Below, one piece after another: positions 1 through 10,111 of a stretch of DNA of 45,242 bases (positions are counted from its first letter, which is position 1; each line of letters begins with the position of its first letter). The stretch covers positions 1-45,242 of the forward strand of contig JAPSIA010000010.1 of assembly GCA_031179215.1 (NCBI GenBank), given 5' to 3'. Made by a program: the position numbers and the translations under genes. The DNA comes from Agrococcus sp. (lineage in GTDB: Bacteria > Actinomycetota > Actinomycetes > Actinomycetales > Microbacteriaceae). Under the pieces are notes generated by a model. That model made no database searches. It saw only the letters and a list, made by a program, of their open reading frames with translations, and was not told the DNA's origin.

Positions 1-239
1 TCGACGCGATCCTGATCCACACGCTCGCCGAGCGCTTCAAGCTGACGCAGGCCGTCGGCGTGCTCAAGGCCGAGCACGGCATGCCGCCGAGCGACCCCGG
101 GCGCGAGCAGCTGCAGATCGCGCGCCTGCGCCGCCTCGCCGAGGAGGCGGAGCTCGACCCCGAGTTCGCCGAGAAGTTCATCACCTTCGTGATCGCCGAG
201 GTCATCCACCACCACGAGCGGATCGCGAGCGCCGACTAG
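1..239 (+). CDS. Chorismate mutase, C-terminal part (truncated by window edge)
   Basis: The frame beginning at base 3 reads about 78 residues to a TAG stop. The segment VGVLKAEHGMPPSDPGRE followed by an all-helical stretch ending EVIHHHERIASAD matches the small AroQ-type chorismate mutases of high-GC Gram-positives, which convert chorismate to prephenate for Phe/Tyr synthesis in the cytoplasm. The Lys in VGVLKAEH and the downstream Arg/Gln residues are the expected active-site region. The family is about 90-105 residues, so only the first few residues are missing upstream of the window. Nothing can be said about its promoter. It is not obviously linked to the following genes, which run on the other strand. 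Confidence 0.85.
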   Translation, partial: DAILIHTLAERFKLTQAVGVLKAEHGMPPSDPGREQLQIARLRRLAEEAELDPEFAEKFITFVIAEVIHHHERIASAD

Positions 240-294
240 CGCGACCTCGCGCTCGGCCGCCGGCTCGCCGCCGGAGCGGACCCCTCTCCGCCGG

Positions 295-340
295 GCGGAC
301 CTCCGATCCCGGGTCCACGATGCGATCCGGGGTCCGGTGC
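295..340. repeat. Intergenic copy of a GATC/GGGGTCC repeat element
   Basis: The stretch contains two half-units, GATCCCGGGTCC and GATCCGGGGTCC, spaced by about 8 nt and preceded by GCGGACCTCC. Almost the same arrangement occurs at 17076-17122 inside a membrane protein gene. It lies in the 120-bp gap between two converging genes. No coding function is seen in the gap. Confidence 0.5.
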
Positions 341-359
341 CCGAAGCGGGGCGGGTCCC

Positions 360-947
360 CTAGCGGGGATCGCGCGCCTGCACCATGCCGGGCAGGCGCA
401 GCAGGTCGGCGAGCCACCACCCGATCGCCGCGATGGGCGCCGCGAGCAGCCAGGCGGGCGCGTCGCCCGCGCCGTGCAGCACGACACCCGCGGCAGCGGC
501 CGCGAAGGAGAGCATCATCTGCACGGTCGCCGAGGGCACGCGACCGAGGTAGAAGCGGTGCCCGCCGAGCAGGCCGAGCACGATGGCGAGCGCGTACGCG
601 ATCGCCAGGCGCTTCGTCCGCTTCGCCGCCGGACCCTGCGCCCCGGCGTCGCCGTGCGCCCTGGGCCCGCCGTGCGCACCGGCACCCGCGGGGAGGAACG
701 CGCTCGAGCGCAGCGGTGCGCTCGGCTCGGCCGGCGCGCTCGGCTGGGCCCTGGCGATGCGGCCCGCCGCGGTGGGGTCGAAGGTCAGCGAGCGATCGAG
801 CTTCGGCCGCTCGGGCACCGAGGGGGGCGCGTCGGCGCCGCTCGACTCGCCCCACGGCGCGTAGGCGCCCCAGTGGGTGCCGCTCCACCAGCGCCGGCGC
901 CCGTCCGGGTCGTCGTACCAGCCAGGGCTCGGCGGCGCATCGGTCAC
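360..947 (-). CDS. DUF2510 and TM2 domain membrane protein
   Basis: The 195-residue protein starts with GTG and opens with a DUF2510 motif (PGWYDDPDGRRRWWSGTHW, about residues 8-26). A disordered Pro/Ala/Ser linker follows, then a TM2 domain (about residues 130-190) with two hydrophobic helices and the signature GGHRFYLG. TM2 proteins sit in the cytoplasmic membrane; their role and that of DUF2510 are not established. The neighbour at 990-1475 has the same architecture and orientation, so the two look like tandem paralogues. The GTG start is supported by a TAAGGT box exactly 6 nt upstream (leaderless). Its stop converges on the chorismate mutase gene across a repeat-containing gap. Confidence 0.85.
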   Translation of the reverse strand: MTDAPPSPGWYDDPDGRRRWWSGTHWGAYAPWGESSGADAPPSVPERPKLDRSLTFDPTAAGRIARAQPSAPAEPSAPLRSSAFLPAGAGAHGGPRAHGDAGAQGPAAKRTKRLAIAYALAIVLGLLGGHRFYLGRVPSATVQMMLSFAAAAAGVVLHGAGDAPAWLLAAPIAAIGWWLADLLRLPGMVQARDPR

Positions 948-953
948 CGGTCC

Positions 954-959
954 ACCTTA
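954..959 (-). promoter_or_regulatory. -10 box TAAGGT of the first DUF2510/TM2 gene
   Basis: TAAGGT on the minus strand is followed by 6 nt and the GTG at 947, the spacing of a leaderless actinobacterial transcript. No convincing -35 box is visible. Confidence 0.5.
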
Positions 960-989
960 GATCGGCTCCGCGCTCGACGCATGCTGCGA

Positions 990-1475
990 TCAGCGAGGGA
1001 CGTGGTGCGGCGGCGCAGCCGCCGCGGCGAACCGCCGCGCGTTCTCCTGCTCCACCATCCCGCGCAGCGTGCAGAGGTCGACGATCCACCAGATGAGGAA
1101 GGCGAGGCCCAGCAGGAGCCCGATGCCGAGCCATGCCGTCGCGACGCCCACCTGCCACAGCAGCAGCATCGCGATCGCGCTCCCCGGCTTGCCGAGGTAG
1201 AACCGATGCGCGGCGAAGCCGGCGAGGAGGATCGCGAAGAGGTAGGCAGTGCCGACCTCCTTCTGCGAGACGTGCACGTGATGCACCACCGTCGGTGCCT
1301 GCCACGGCGCTGCTGCGCCGGGAGGGAGCAGCTGCGGGTGTCGGACGATCGCGGCGGGAGGCGTCGACGCGGAGGGCAGCGCGCGCGCCGCGGGCACGGT
1401 CCACGTGCGCCCATCCCACCACCGCTGACTGCCATCGGGCATGCGATACCAGCCGGGCGGCTGCTGCAGGGTCAT
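990..1475 (-). CDS. DUF2510 and TM2 domain membrane protein (paralogue)
   Basis: The 161-residue protein has an N-terminal DUF2510 motif (PPGWYRMPDGSQRWWDGRTWT, about residues 6-26), a short Ala/Pro linker and a C-terminal TM2 domain with two membrane helices and AAHRFYLGKPGSA. It is shorter in the linker than the paralogue at 360-947 but has the same domain order, which suggests a tandem duplication. Both are predicted inner-membrane proteins of unknown role. The ATG is placed by a TAGCCT box 6 nt upstream. The 42-bp gap to the next gene holds that gene's own -10 box, so the pair need not be one transcript. Confidence 0.85.
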   Translation of the reverse strand: MTLQQPPGWYRMPDGSQRWWDGRTWTVPAARALPSASTPPAAIVRHPQLLPPGAAAPWQAPTVVHHVHVSQKEVGTAYLFAILLAGFAAHRFYLGKPGSAIAMLLLWQVGVATAWLGIGLLLGLAFLIWWIVDLCTLRGMVEQENARRFAAAAAPPHHVPR

Positions 1476-1481
1476 GCCCTC

Positions 1482-1487
1482 AGGCTA
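1482..1487 (-). promoter_or_regulatory. -10 box TAGCCT of the second DUF2510/TM2 gene
   Basis: TAGCCT on the minus strand ends 6 nt before the ATG at 1475, giving a leaderless arrangement. Confidence 0.5.
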
Positions 1488-1533
1488 GGTGCGGACCGGT
1501 CGTGCTCGGCGCCCCCTCGGCATGCGCTGAGGG

Positions 1534-2004
1534 TCAGCGCGACTCGGCCGCAGCGGCGATGTCGTCGAGATCCTGCCGCATCGCTGCGCGGGTCGCGCGC
1601 AGCCCGATGCCCCACGTGAGCGTCGCGACCGCGCGCTGCAGCCACGACGGCGAGAGGAACGTGCCGCTGCGCCGCATCCGCACGATCGTCTGCCCGGCAG
1701 CGTCCGTGACCGGCTCGAGCGTGAGCTCGGTGCGGGTGACGATGCCGCTCGCCTCCGCCGCGAGCGTCGTCGAGCGGCCCTCGTCGATGCCCACGACCTC
1801 GAGCTCCTCGCTCGTCTCCCGGCCGAGCATGGCCCGCGTGACGCGCCAGCGCGTGCCGATCGCGTAGCCGATGCCCGCGAGCCGCTCGACGCGCGTCACG
1901 CCCGAGAGCACCCCCTCCAAGCCCTCGACGTCCGTGAGCACGCGCCAGAGCGCATCCGCCGGTGCGTCGACGAGGCGCTCGAGGGAGACGGCGACGTCGC
2001 TCAC
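1534..2004 (-). CDS. SRPBCC (polyketide cyclase/START-like) family protein
   Basis: The 156-residue protein begins VSDVAVSLERLVDAPADALWRVLTDVEGLEGVLSG, a typical start of the SRPBCC ligand-binding fold (beta strand, then helices covering a hydrophobic cavity). The middle carries the expected beta-rich stretch and the C-terminus a long amphipathic helix. No ligand or enzyme activity can be assigned. The GTG start overlaps the stop of the upstream DUF1761-like gene by 4 nt (GTGA), so the two are co-transcribed and probably translationally coupled. An open frame extends upstream of this start, but that part is antisense-like Arg/Ala-rich sequence lying over the neighbouring gene and was excluded. 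Confidence 0.8.
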   Translation of the reverse strand: MSDVAVSLERLVDAPADALWRVLTDVEGLEGVLSGVTRVERLAGIGYAIGTRWRVTRAMLGRETSEELEVVGIDEGRSTTLAAEASGIVTRTELTLEPVTDAAGQTIVRMRRSGTFLSPSWLQRAVATLTWGIGLRATRAAMRQDLDDIAAAAESR

Positions 2005-2435
2005 GCGGGCGGCCAGACGCCGATGACGAGCGCCATCGCGGTGACCACGAGCGCCTCGTTGAGCGCCGTGTGCCCGGTGACGCGGAAGCCCCGGGGGTCG
2101 AACGCGTCGTGCACGACGACGCGCGCGAGCGTGAAGCCGAGGAAGAGGATCCACGCGGTCACGAGCGCGTTGACGAGGAAGCTGCCCCCGTAGAACTCGT
2201 GCGAGATCCACGCCGCCCCGGCGAGCACCCACGCGGTGACGAACGCGCACGCGACGACGAGCGGGTACACCCACGGCTGCGGGCGTCGGCGCACCGTCTC
2301 CGCGGTGTGCCCGATCGCGCGCATCCACGAGGCGCCGAGCACCTTCGGGTGGTAGTAGGCGAAGCCGACGAGCATCGCGGCGACCGTCGCGAGCAGCACG
2401 GCGAAGACGTTGACGGCGGGCACGGTGAGCTCCAT
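2001..2435 (-). CDS. DUF1761-like four-helix membrane protein
   Basis: The 144-residue protein has about four hydrophobic helices and the sequence FAYYHPKVLGASWMRAIGHT near residues 25-45, typical of DUF1761-family membrane proteins. The function of this family is unknown. It is the first gene of a two-gene unit with the SRPBCC protein, whose start overlaps its stop. The ATG start is set by a TATGCT box exactly 6 nt upstream (leaderless). The gene is divergent from the glycosyltransferase at 2565, and the 129-bp gap holds both promoters. Confidence 0.75.
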   Translation of the reverse strand: MELTVPAVNVFAVLLATVAAMLVGFAYYHPKVLGASWMRAIGHTAETVRRRPQPWVYPLVVACAFVTAWVLAGAAWISHEFYGGSFLVNALVTAWILFLGFTLARVVVHDAFDPRGFRVTGHTALNEALVVTAMALVIGVWPPA

Positions 2436-2441
2436 GGCGGA

Positions 2442-2447
2442 AGCATA
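2442..2447 (-). promoter_or_regulatory. -10 box TATGCT of the DUF1761/SRPBCC unit
   Basis: TATGCT on the minus strand ends 6 nt before the ATG at 2435, consistent with a leaderless transcript. Confidence 0.5.
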
Positions 2448-2516
2448 GGCGGATGGGCGGGGCGTCGGGCGAGTGCGCTCACGGGCGGTTCACCGGGAAC
2501 CCGGAGGCGCCGCCGC

Positions 2517-2522
2517 TAGTGT
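2517..2522 (+). promoter_or_regulatory. Possible -10 box TAGTGT of the glycosyltransferase gene
   Basis: TAGTGT lies 42 nt before the GTG start and would give a leader of about 36 nt that contains the AGAGGA ribosome binding site at 2553-2558. No clear -35 box is visible. Confidence 0.3.
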
Positions 2523-2564
2523 CGCGATGAGCGCGCTGCGCCCGCGGCGCTGAGAGGAACGTGA

Positions 2565-4116
2565 GTGACTCGCGCTGAGCGGCCGCCCCGAGTGTCGTCG
2601 GCCCCCGCGCCCCGCGCGGCCGACGCGCTGCCGCTCCTCACGCTCGCGCTCCTCGGCTTCACCGCGCTCGCAGCCGTGGCGCTGGCGCGGCTCGCGCCGC
2701 CCACGTCGAGCGCCGGGTGGCTCGCGCTCGCGATCGCCTCGCCCGTCGTCGGGCTCGCGCTGCTGTCGGGCCTGCGGCAGGTCGTGCTGCTCGTCGCCGC
2801 CTGGCGCGCCTCGCGAGCCGCGGTGCCGCAAGCGCTCGCATCGAGCGCCGAGCGGGTCGCGCTCCTGTATCCCGTCACCGACGACTTCCGCGCCGACGTC
2901 GTGCGGCGCAGCGCCGCCCAGACGCACCTCGGCACGCGCACGGTGGTGCTCGACGACTGCTCGACCGCCGAGACGCGAGCGCGGATCGACGCGCTCGTCG
3001 CGGAGGGCGGGATCGAGCTGCAGCGGCGCTCCGAGCGGCGCGGCGCCAAGGCCGGCAACCTCAACGCCTGGCTCGAGCAGCACGGCCACGAGGTCGACCG
3101 CATCGTCGTGCTCGACGCCGATCAGGAGATCCCGCCGGACTTCGTCGCGGGCGCGCTCGCCCGCTTCGCCGCGCACCCCGACGCGGCCGTCGTGCAGGGC
3201 CGCATCGGCACGCGCTCGGGCGACTCCTCGTTCGTGCGCGACTTCAGCGGGCTCTTCTCCGGCTACGCCGCGGCGCAGCTCTCGGGCCGCGAGGCGCTCG
3301 GCGTGAGCGTGTTCTGCGGCCGCGGCGCGATGCTCGACGTCAGCGCCGTGCGGGAGGCGGGTGGGTTCCCCGAGCTCGTCATGGAGGACACCGCGCTCTC
3401 GCTCGAGCTCGCCCGACGCGGGTACGAGGTCGTCGCGGCGCCGGAGCTGCGCTCCGTGGAGGACGCGCCCGTCGACCACGCCGCGTTCGCGGTGCAGTTC
3501 GGCAAGTTCGTCGAGGGCGCCGTGCAGCTGCTCCGCCGCTCGCGCAAGAGCCTCGTCGATGCACGGCTCGGGCCGCTGCGGCGCGCGGACCTCGTGCTCG
3601 ACCTGCTCGTGCCGGTGCTCGCCGCGCTCGTGCCGGTCGTGCTCTTCGCCTACTCCCTCGTCGCGGCCGCGACGCACGCGCCGCTGTTCCCGTGGCAGCT
3701 CGGCATCGCGCTCGGCGTGCTGGGGCTCGCGCCGCTCGTGCCAGAGACGATCCATCGCGCGCGCGAGCGCGGCATCCTCTCCGGACTCGGCTTCGTCGTG
3801 CGGGCGGCGATGCTCTACGCGTCGGTCTCGGTCGTCGCGACGCGCGCGGTCGTCGTCGTGCTCGTGCTCGGGCGCGCGCGCTTCCGCGTGACGCCGAAGG
3901 CGGGCTCGGGCGCGAGCGTGCTCGCGGTCGTGCGGCGCTGCGGGCTCGAGGTCGCCGTCGCCGCCGCCGCGACCGGCGTCGCCGCGGTCGCGGTCGGGCG
4001 GCCCGAGATGGCGACGCCCTTCGTCGCGATCGCGGCGGCGGGCCTCGTCTACGGCTGGCGCGACGCGCTCGAGCTGCGCGCGGCGCGCGCGACCGGTGCC
4101 GCGCGCCCGCGCGCGC

Positions 4117-4124
<8 letters not shown>
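2565..4124 (+). CDS. Membrane family-2 glycosyltransferase
   Basis: The 519-residue protein has two N-terminal membrane helices (about 22-42 and 52-79), a cytoplasmic GT2 catalytic domain (about 95-320) and four or more C-terminal helices. Visible catalytic motifs are LDDCS (Asp130/131), the metal-binding DAD (184-186) and MED (273-275). The position of the processive-synthase Q-x-x-R-W motif reads QFGKF (311-315), with Lys for Arg and Phe for Trp. The topology resembles cellulose/hyaluronan-synthase-like enzymes that make and extrude polysaccharide, but donor and product cannot be named. The GTG start has AGAGGA 6 nt upstream. The gene's 3' end overlaps the convergent purL by 8 nt. Confidence 0.85.
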
Positions 4125-6408
<2,284 letters not shown>

Positions 6409-6419
6409 GGCTCTCCTCG

Positions 6420-6435
6420 GCGTAGATCCCTACGC
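6420..6435 (-). other. Short perfect hairpin in the purL leader
   Basis: GCGTAG, a 4-nt loop and CTACGC form a perfect 6-bp stem immediately before the GAGGAG ribosome binding site of purL. It could affect ribosome access, but no known riboswitch fold was recognised. Confidence 0.35.
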
Positions 6436-6458
6436 GGGCTCTGCTCGGCGGTCCCTCG

Positions 6459-6464
6459 ATCCTA
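6459..6464 (-). promoter_or_regulatory. Possible -10 box TAGGAT of purL
   Basis: TAGGAT on the minus strand lies 50 nt before the purL GTG, within the 115-bp gap after the DUF3817 gene. It implies a leader of about 44 nt that includes the hairpin at 6420-6435. Confidence 0.35.
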
Positions 6465-6523
6465 CCGGCGCGGAGGATGCGCGACGCGCGCGAGGCGGGA
6501 TGCCGCCGACGGCGCGAGGGCCG

Positions 6524-7018
6524 TCAGCCGAGCCACTCGGAGGGCGGCCCCGCCTGCAGCAGCACGACGAAGACGATCGCCACGACCACGGCGATCGCGA
6601 CTGCCATGAGGAGCGCGTGGCGGATGCCCCAGCGGAACGCGCGGTCGATCCGTCGCGCGTCGCGCGGGTCGTCGCCCGCCTCGGTGCGCCAGCCGCCCTC
6701 GAGCAGGCCGCGCCGGGCGAGGCTGCGCTCCCACGGGACGGTCGCGAAGGGGATCACGGCGGTGAGGATGCCGACGAGCAGCGTCGCGAGCCGCCAGCGC
6801 TGGTTGTGCCCGACGACGAGCTGCATGGCGCCGTACGCGAGGAAGGCGAAGCCGTGGATGGGACCGGCGACCGGCACGAGACCGTCGAGGTGGAAGCCGT
6901 ACTTCGCGACCATCGCGAGCAGCAGCAGCGTCCACGTGATCGCCTCGGCGATCGCGAGCGCGCGGTAGAGCGCCTTCGGCGTCAGTCCCTGTCGGGCGGT
7001 CGCGGTCGCGCCAATCAT
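6524..7018 (-). CDS. DUF3817 membrane protein
   Basis: The 164-residue protein has three helices in its first 100 residues, with AEAITWTLLLLAMVAKY and VPVAGPIHGFAFLAYG typical of DUF3817, then a charged loop (WERSLARRGLLEGGWRTE) and a last helix near the C-terminus. Its function is unknown. It sits between purQ and purL in the purine cluster, but a separate leaderless promoter (TAGGCT 6 nt before the ATG) suggests independent expression. The start is chosen on that box. No enzyme motif is visible. Confidence 0.85.
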   Translation of the reverse strand: MIGATATARQGLTPKALYRALAIAEAITWTLLLLAMVAKYGFHLDGLVPVAGPIHGFAFLAYGAMQLVVGHNQRWRLATLLVGILTAVIPFATVPWERSLARRGLLEGGWRTEAGDDPRDARRIDRAFRWGIRHALLMAVAIAVVVAIVFVVLLQAGPPSEWLG

Positions 7019-7024
7019 GTAGCC

Positions 7025-7030
7025 AGCCTA
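7025..7030 (-). promoter_or_regulatory. -10 box TAGGCT of the DUF3817 gene
   Basis: TAGGCT on the minus strand ends 6 nt before the ATG at 7018 (leaderless spacing). Confidence 0.5.
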
Positions 7031-7059
7031 CACTCGGGGTCGCCGGGCAGCCCCGCGCG

Positions 7060-7749
7060 CTACGCCGCGACGGCCTCGAGCGCCGACTTGAAGATCTCGA
7101 GCCCGTCGACGCCCGCCTTCATGCGGGTCGTCGTCGGGCCGAAGCCGAGCTCGACGGCGTGCTCGGGGTGCGGCATGAGCCCCACGACGTTGCCCGCGGC
7201 GTTCGCGACGCCCGCGATCGCGTCGATCGAGCCGTTGGGGTCCTCGCCGAGGTAGCGGAAGACGACGAGGCCCTCGCCCTCGATGCGCGCGACCTCCTCG
7301 GGGGTCGCGACGAAGCGGCCCTCCCCGTTCTTGAGCGGGATGACGATCTCCTGGCCCTCGTCGAACCGGTTCGACCATGCCGTGGAGGTGCGCTCGACGC
7401 GCAGCCGCTGGTCGCGGCGCACGAACAGGCCCGTCTGGTTGCGCACGAGGCCGCCCGGCAGCAGGTGCGCCTCGGCGAGCATCTGGAAGCCGTTGCAGAT
7501 GCCGAGCACCGGCATGCCGCGGTTCGCGGCGTCGACGACCTCGGTCATGATCGGGGAGAGCGCGGCGATCGCGCCGGCGCGCAGGTAGTCGCCGTAGGAG
7601 AAGCCGCCCGGCAGCACGAGCGCGTCGACGCCGTGCAGGTCGTGCTCGCGGTGCCACAGCGCGACGGGCTCGTGACCGGCGAGGCGCACGGCGCGCTGCG
7701 CGTCGCGGTCGTCGAGCGTGCCGGGGAAGGTGATGACGCCGACCTTCAT
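7060..7749 (-). CDS. purQ: FGAM synthase glutaminase subunit PurQ
   Basis: This 229-residue class I glutamine amidotransferase hydrolyses glutamine and passes ammonia to PurL. The catalytic triad is visible as Cys85 in VLGICNGFQ and His194/Glu196 in MPHPEH; the oxyanion region [15 protein letters not shown] is intact. The length is normal. Its ATG overlaps the purS stop by 4 nt (ATGA), so the two subunits are translationally coupled, which fits their need for matched amounts. purL follows downstream after the DUF3817 gene. Confidence 0.97.
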   Translation of the reverse strand: MKVGVITFPGTLDDRDAQRAVRLAGHEPVALWHREHDLHGVDALVLPGGFSYGDYLRAGAIAALSPIMTEVVDAANRGMPVLGICNGFQMLAEAHLLPGGLVRNQTGLFVRRDQRLRVERTSTAWSNRFDEGQEIVIPLKNGEGRFVATPEEVARIEGEGLVVFRYLGEDPNGSIDAIAGVANAAGNVVGLMPHPEHAVELGFGPTTTRMKAGVDGLEIFKSALEAVAA

Positions 7750-8012
7750 CGCGCGAGCTCCGCCTCGTCGACGACGCGCACCTCGACGACGTCCTCGATC
7801 ACCGTGTTCGCGAGCACCTCGGAGGCGACCTCGCGCACCTCGTCGAGCAGCGCGTCCGTGACGTCCCCGTCGACGCGCAGCTCGAAGCGCTTGCCGACGC
7901 GCACGTCGCCGACCGCCTCGTGGCCGAGGCGGGCGAGCGCGCGCGTGACGGCCTTGCCCTGCGGGTCGAGGATCTCCGCCTTCGGCATGACGTCGACGAC
8001 GATGAGGGCCAT
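7746..8012 (-). CDS. purS: FGAM synthase subunit PurS
   Basis: The 88-residue protein has the beta-alpha-beta PurS fold signature: [21 protein letters not shown] at residues 6-26 and RVGKRFEL near residue 40. PurS is the small subunit that bridges PurQ and PurL in the FGAM synthase complex. It is the first gene of the purS-purQ unit. The ATG has AGGGAGCG upstream as ribosome binding site and a possible -10 box at 8049-8054. It is divergent from the metallopeptidase gene at 8134. Confidence 0.95.
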   Translation of the reverse strand: MALIVVDVMPKAEILDPQGKAVTRALARLGHEAVGDVRVGKRFELRVDGDVTDALLDEVREVASEVLANTVIEDVVEVRVVDEAELAR

Positions 8013-8048
8013 GGGTCGCTCCCTGCGATGAGTGGATGGGGTGCCTCC

Positions 8049-8054
8049 AGTCTA
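8049..8054 (-). promoter_or_regulatory. Possible -10 box TAGACT of purSQ
   Basis: TAGACT on the minus strand lies 36 nt before the purS ATG, leaving a leader of about 30 nt with an AGGGAG site. The -35 region is unclear. Confidence 0.35.
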
Positions 8055-8121
8055 CGGTCGCGTGCGGTCGCGCGGGCGCTCGCGTCGCGCATCCGTCAGG
8101 GACACACCGATCGGCGCGGGC

Positions 8122-8127
8122 TAATGT
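8122..8127 (+). promoter_or_regulatory. -10 box TAATGT of the metallopeptidase gene
   Basis: TAATGT ends 6 nt before the ATG at 8134 (leaderless spacing). Confidence 0.5.
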
Positions 8128-8133
8128 GCAGCC

Positions 8134-9030
8134 ATGACGTTCAGGGGCGACGCGAACTTCGACACCTCCGCCGTGAGCCAGGGCGGTGGCGGCATCGGCG
8201 GCGGCACCCTCGCGGTCGGCGGCGGCGGCCTCATCACCGTGATCCTCGTCATCGTCTCGATGGTGTTCGGCGTCGATCTCACGGGCCTCGCTCCCGGCGA
8301 GCCCATCCAGCCGCAGTCGCAGTCGCAATCCCAGGGCGAGGAGGTCACGGGCTGCACGGGCGAGGAGGCCAACGATCCCGCGAACGTCGTCTGCCGCATG
8401 GAGGGCGGCGCCGACTCGATGTCGAGCTTCTGGACCCAGACGATGCAGGCGAACGACCTGCAGTACGCCGACCCGAGCGTGCAGCTGTTCGACCGGCAGG
8501 TGCAGACCGGCTGCGGCTCGGCCACGAGCGCCGTCGGCCCCTTCTACTGCCCGCCCGACCAGCGCATCTACATCGACACCACGTTCTTCCAGCAGATGCG
8601 CGAGCAGCTCGGCGCGCAGGGAGGCAACCTCGCAGAGCTCTACGTGCTCGCGCACGAGTGGGGGCACCACATCCAGCACGTCACGGGCCAGCTCGACCGC
8701 GTCCAGCAGGGCGACACCGGCCCCCAGTCGTCGGCCGTGCGCAGCGAGCTGCAGGCCGACTGCTACGCGGGCGCGTGGATCGCCGGCGCCTCGGGGGCGC
8801 GCGACGACGGCGCCGCCCCCGTGATCGAGTCGGTCTCCGAGCAGCAGCTGCTGCAGGCGCTCGACGCCGCGCGCACGATCGGCGACGACCGGCTGCAGCA
8901 GCAGAGCGGCGGCGGCGTGAACCCCGAGGGCTGGACGCACGGCTCGAGCGAGCAGCGGCAGTCGTGGCTCATGACCGGCTACGAGCAGGGCGTGGGCGGC
9001 TGCGACACCTGGAACGCGCCGCAGGTCTGA
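8134..9030 (+). CDS. Neutral zinc metallopeptidase (YpfJ family)
   Basis: The 298-residue protein opens [14 protein letters not shown] followed by a Gly-rich stretch and one membrane helix (about 32-47). The rest is predicted to lie outside the membrane. The zinc site is AHEWGHHIQ (HEWGH at 174-178), and the downstream Glu/Asp-rich helix [15 protein letters not shown] supplies the third ligand as in related families. Four Cys residues in the outer domain could form disulfides. The natural substrate of this family is unknown. The start is set by a TAATGT box 6 nt upstream. It is followed by the 57-bp repeat pair. Confidence 0.9.
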   Translation: MTFRGDANFDTSAVSQGGGGIGGGTLAVGGGGLITVILVIVSMVFGVDLTGLAPGEPIQPQSQSQSQGEEVTGCTGEEANDPANVVCRMEGGADSMSSFWTQTMQANDLQYADPSVQLFDRQVQTGCGSATSAVGPFYCPPDQRIYIDTTFFQQMREQLGAQGGNLAELYVLAHEWGHHIQHVTGQLDRVQQGDTGPQSSAVRSELQADCYAGAWIAGASGARDDGAAPVIESVSEQQLLQALDAARTIGDDRLQQQSGGGVNPEGWTHGSSEQRQSWLMTGYEQGVGGCDTWNAPQV

Positions 9031-9040
9031 CCCTGTTGCG

Positions 9041-9097
9041 CTCTGCCCCCTGAGCCGGTGCGCGCCCGAAGGGCGCCCACCGAGTCGAAGGGCGACG
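9041..9097. repeat. 57-bp direct repeat, copy 1
   Basis: This 57-bp stretch is repeated exactly at 9147-9203, 106 bp away. Each copy contains the short palindrome GCGCCC-GAA-GGGCGC, able to form a 6-bp hairpin. It lies between the converging metallopeptidase and purC genes and may act as a two-way terminator or be a dispersed repeat. Confidence 0.8.
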
Positions 9098-9146
9098 CGC
9101 TGAGGGCGGCTCAGGGACCGGCGTGCGCTCTGGCCGCCGAGCCGGT

Positions 9147-9203
9147 CTCTGCCCCCTGAGCCGGTGCGCGCCCGAAGGGCGCCCACCGAGTCGAAGGGCG
9201 ACG
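9147..9203. repeat. 57-bp direct repeat, copy 2
   Basis: Identical to 9041-9097, including the GCGCCC-GAA-GGGCGC hairpin. It ends 14 bp before the purC stop codon. Confidence 0.8.
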
Positions 9204-9217
9204 GGCGCAGCGAGCCC

Positions 9218-10111
9218 CTACGACCCGCTCGTGAGGCGGGCGATGAGCTCGCGGTAGCGGGCGGCGGTGCGCTCGACGATCTCGGCGGGCAGCGCGGGCG
9301 CCGCGCCCTCGCCGTCCCAGTTCGCCGCGAGCCAGTCGCGCACGATCTGCTTGTCGAAGGACTCGACGCGGCCCGCCTCGAGCGCCGCGGCGTCCCAGTA
9401 GCGCGAGGAGTCGGAGGTGAGCACCTCGTCCGCGAGCAGGAGCTCGCCCGTCTCCCGGTCGCGCCCGAACTCGAACTTCGTGTCGGCGAGCACGAGCCCC
9501 GCCTCGGCGGCGACCTCGGCGGCGCGCGCGAAGACCGACAGGCTCAGCGCGCGGATCGCGATCGCATCCTCCTCGCCCACGAGCTCGACCGTGCGCTCGA
9601 ACGAGACGTTCTCGTCGTGCTGCCCCTGCGGCGCCTTCCACGCGGGCGTGTAGATGGGCTCGGGCAGCGCGTCGCCGTCGACGAGGCCCGCGGGGAGCGC
9701 GACGCCGGAGATCGATCCCGCCTGCTGGTACTCCTTGAGGCCGGAGCCCGTCACGCGACCGCGCACGACGCACTCGATCGGCAGCATGTCGAGCGTGCGC
9801 ACGAGCATCGCGCGGCCCCGCACCGGCTCCGGCGTGCGAGCATCCGCGTCGGGGGCGAGCTGCGAGGGGAGGCCGAGCCGCTGCGTCCACCACCGGGTGA
9901 GCGTCGTCAGCAGCTCGCCCTTGCCGGGGATGGCGGGTTCGAGCACCTGGTCGAAGGCGGAGACCCGGTCGCTCGCGACCATGAGCATCTCTGGCGCGGT
10001 CGCGAGGCTCTGCCCCTCTGCGACGTAGAGGTCGCGCACCTTGCCGCTGTACGCGAGCGTCCAGCCCGGCAGCAGCGCGCTGAGGCCGCCCGTCGGGGCG
10101 GTGCCGCTCAT
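9218..10111 (-). CDS. purC: SAICAR synthetase PurC
   Basis: The 297-residue enzyme joins aspartate to CAIR with ATP to give SAICAR (step 8). Conserved segments are YSGKVRDLY (20-28), [25 protein letters not shown]-like [15 protein letters not shown], and the DTKFEFG strand. The length is that of the long-type PurC of actinobacteria and fungi. Its ATG overlaps the purD stop by 4 nt (ATGA), so purD-purC are coupled. It converges on the metallopeptidase gene across the 57-bp repeats. Confidence 0.96.
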   Translation of the reverse strand: MSGTAPTGGLSALLPGWTLAYSGKVRDLYVAEGQSLATAPEMLMVASDRVSAFDQVLEPAIPGKGELLTTLTRWWTQRLGLPSQLAPDADARTPEPVRGRAMLVRTLDMLPIECVVRGRVTGSGLKEYQQAGSISGVALPAGLVDGDALPEPIYTPAWKAPQGQHDENVSFERTVELVGEEDAIAIRALSLSVFARAAEVAAEAGLVLADTKFEFGRDRETGELLLADEVLTSDSSRYWDAAALEAGRVESFDKQIVRDWLAANWDGEGAAPALPAEIVERTAARYRELIARLTSGS

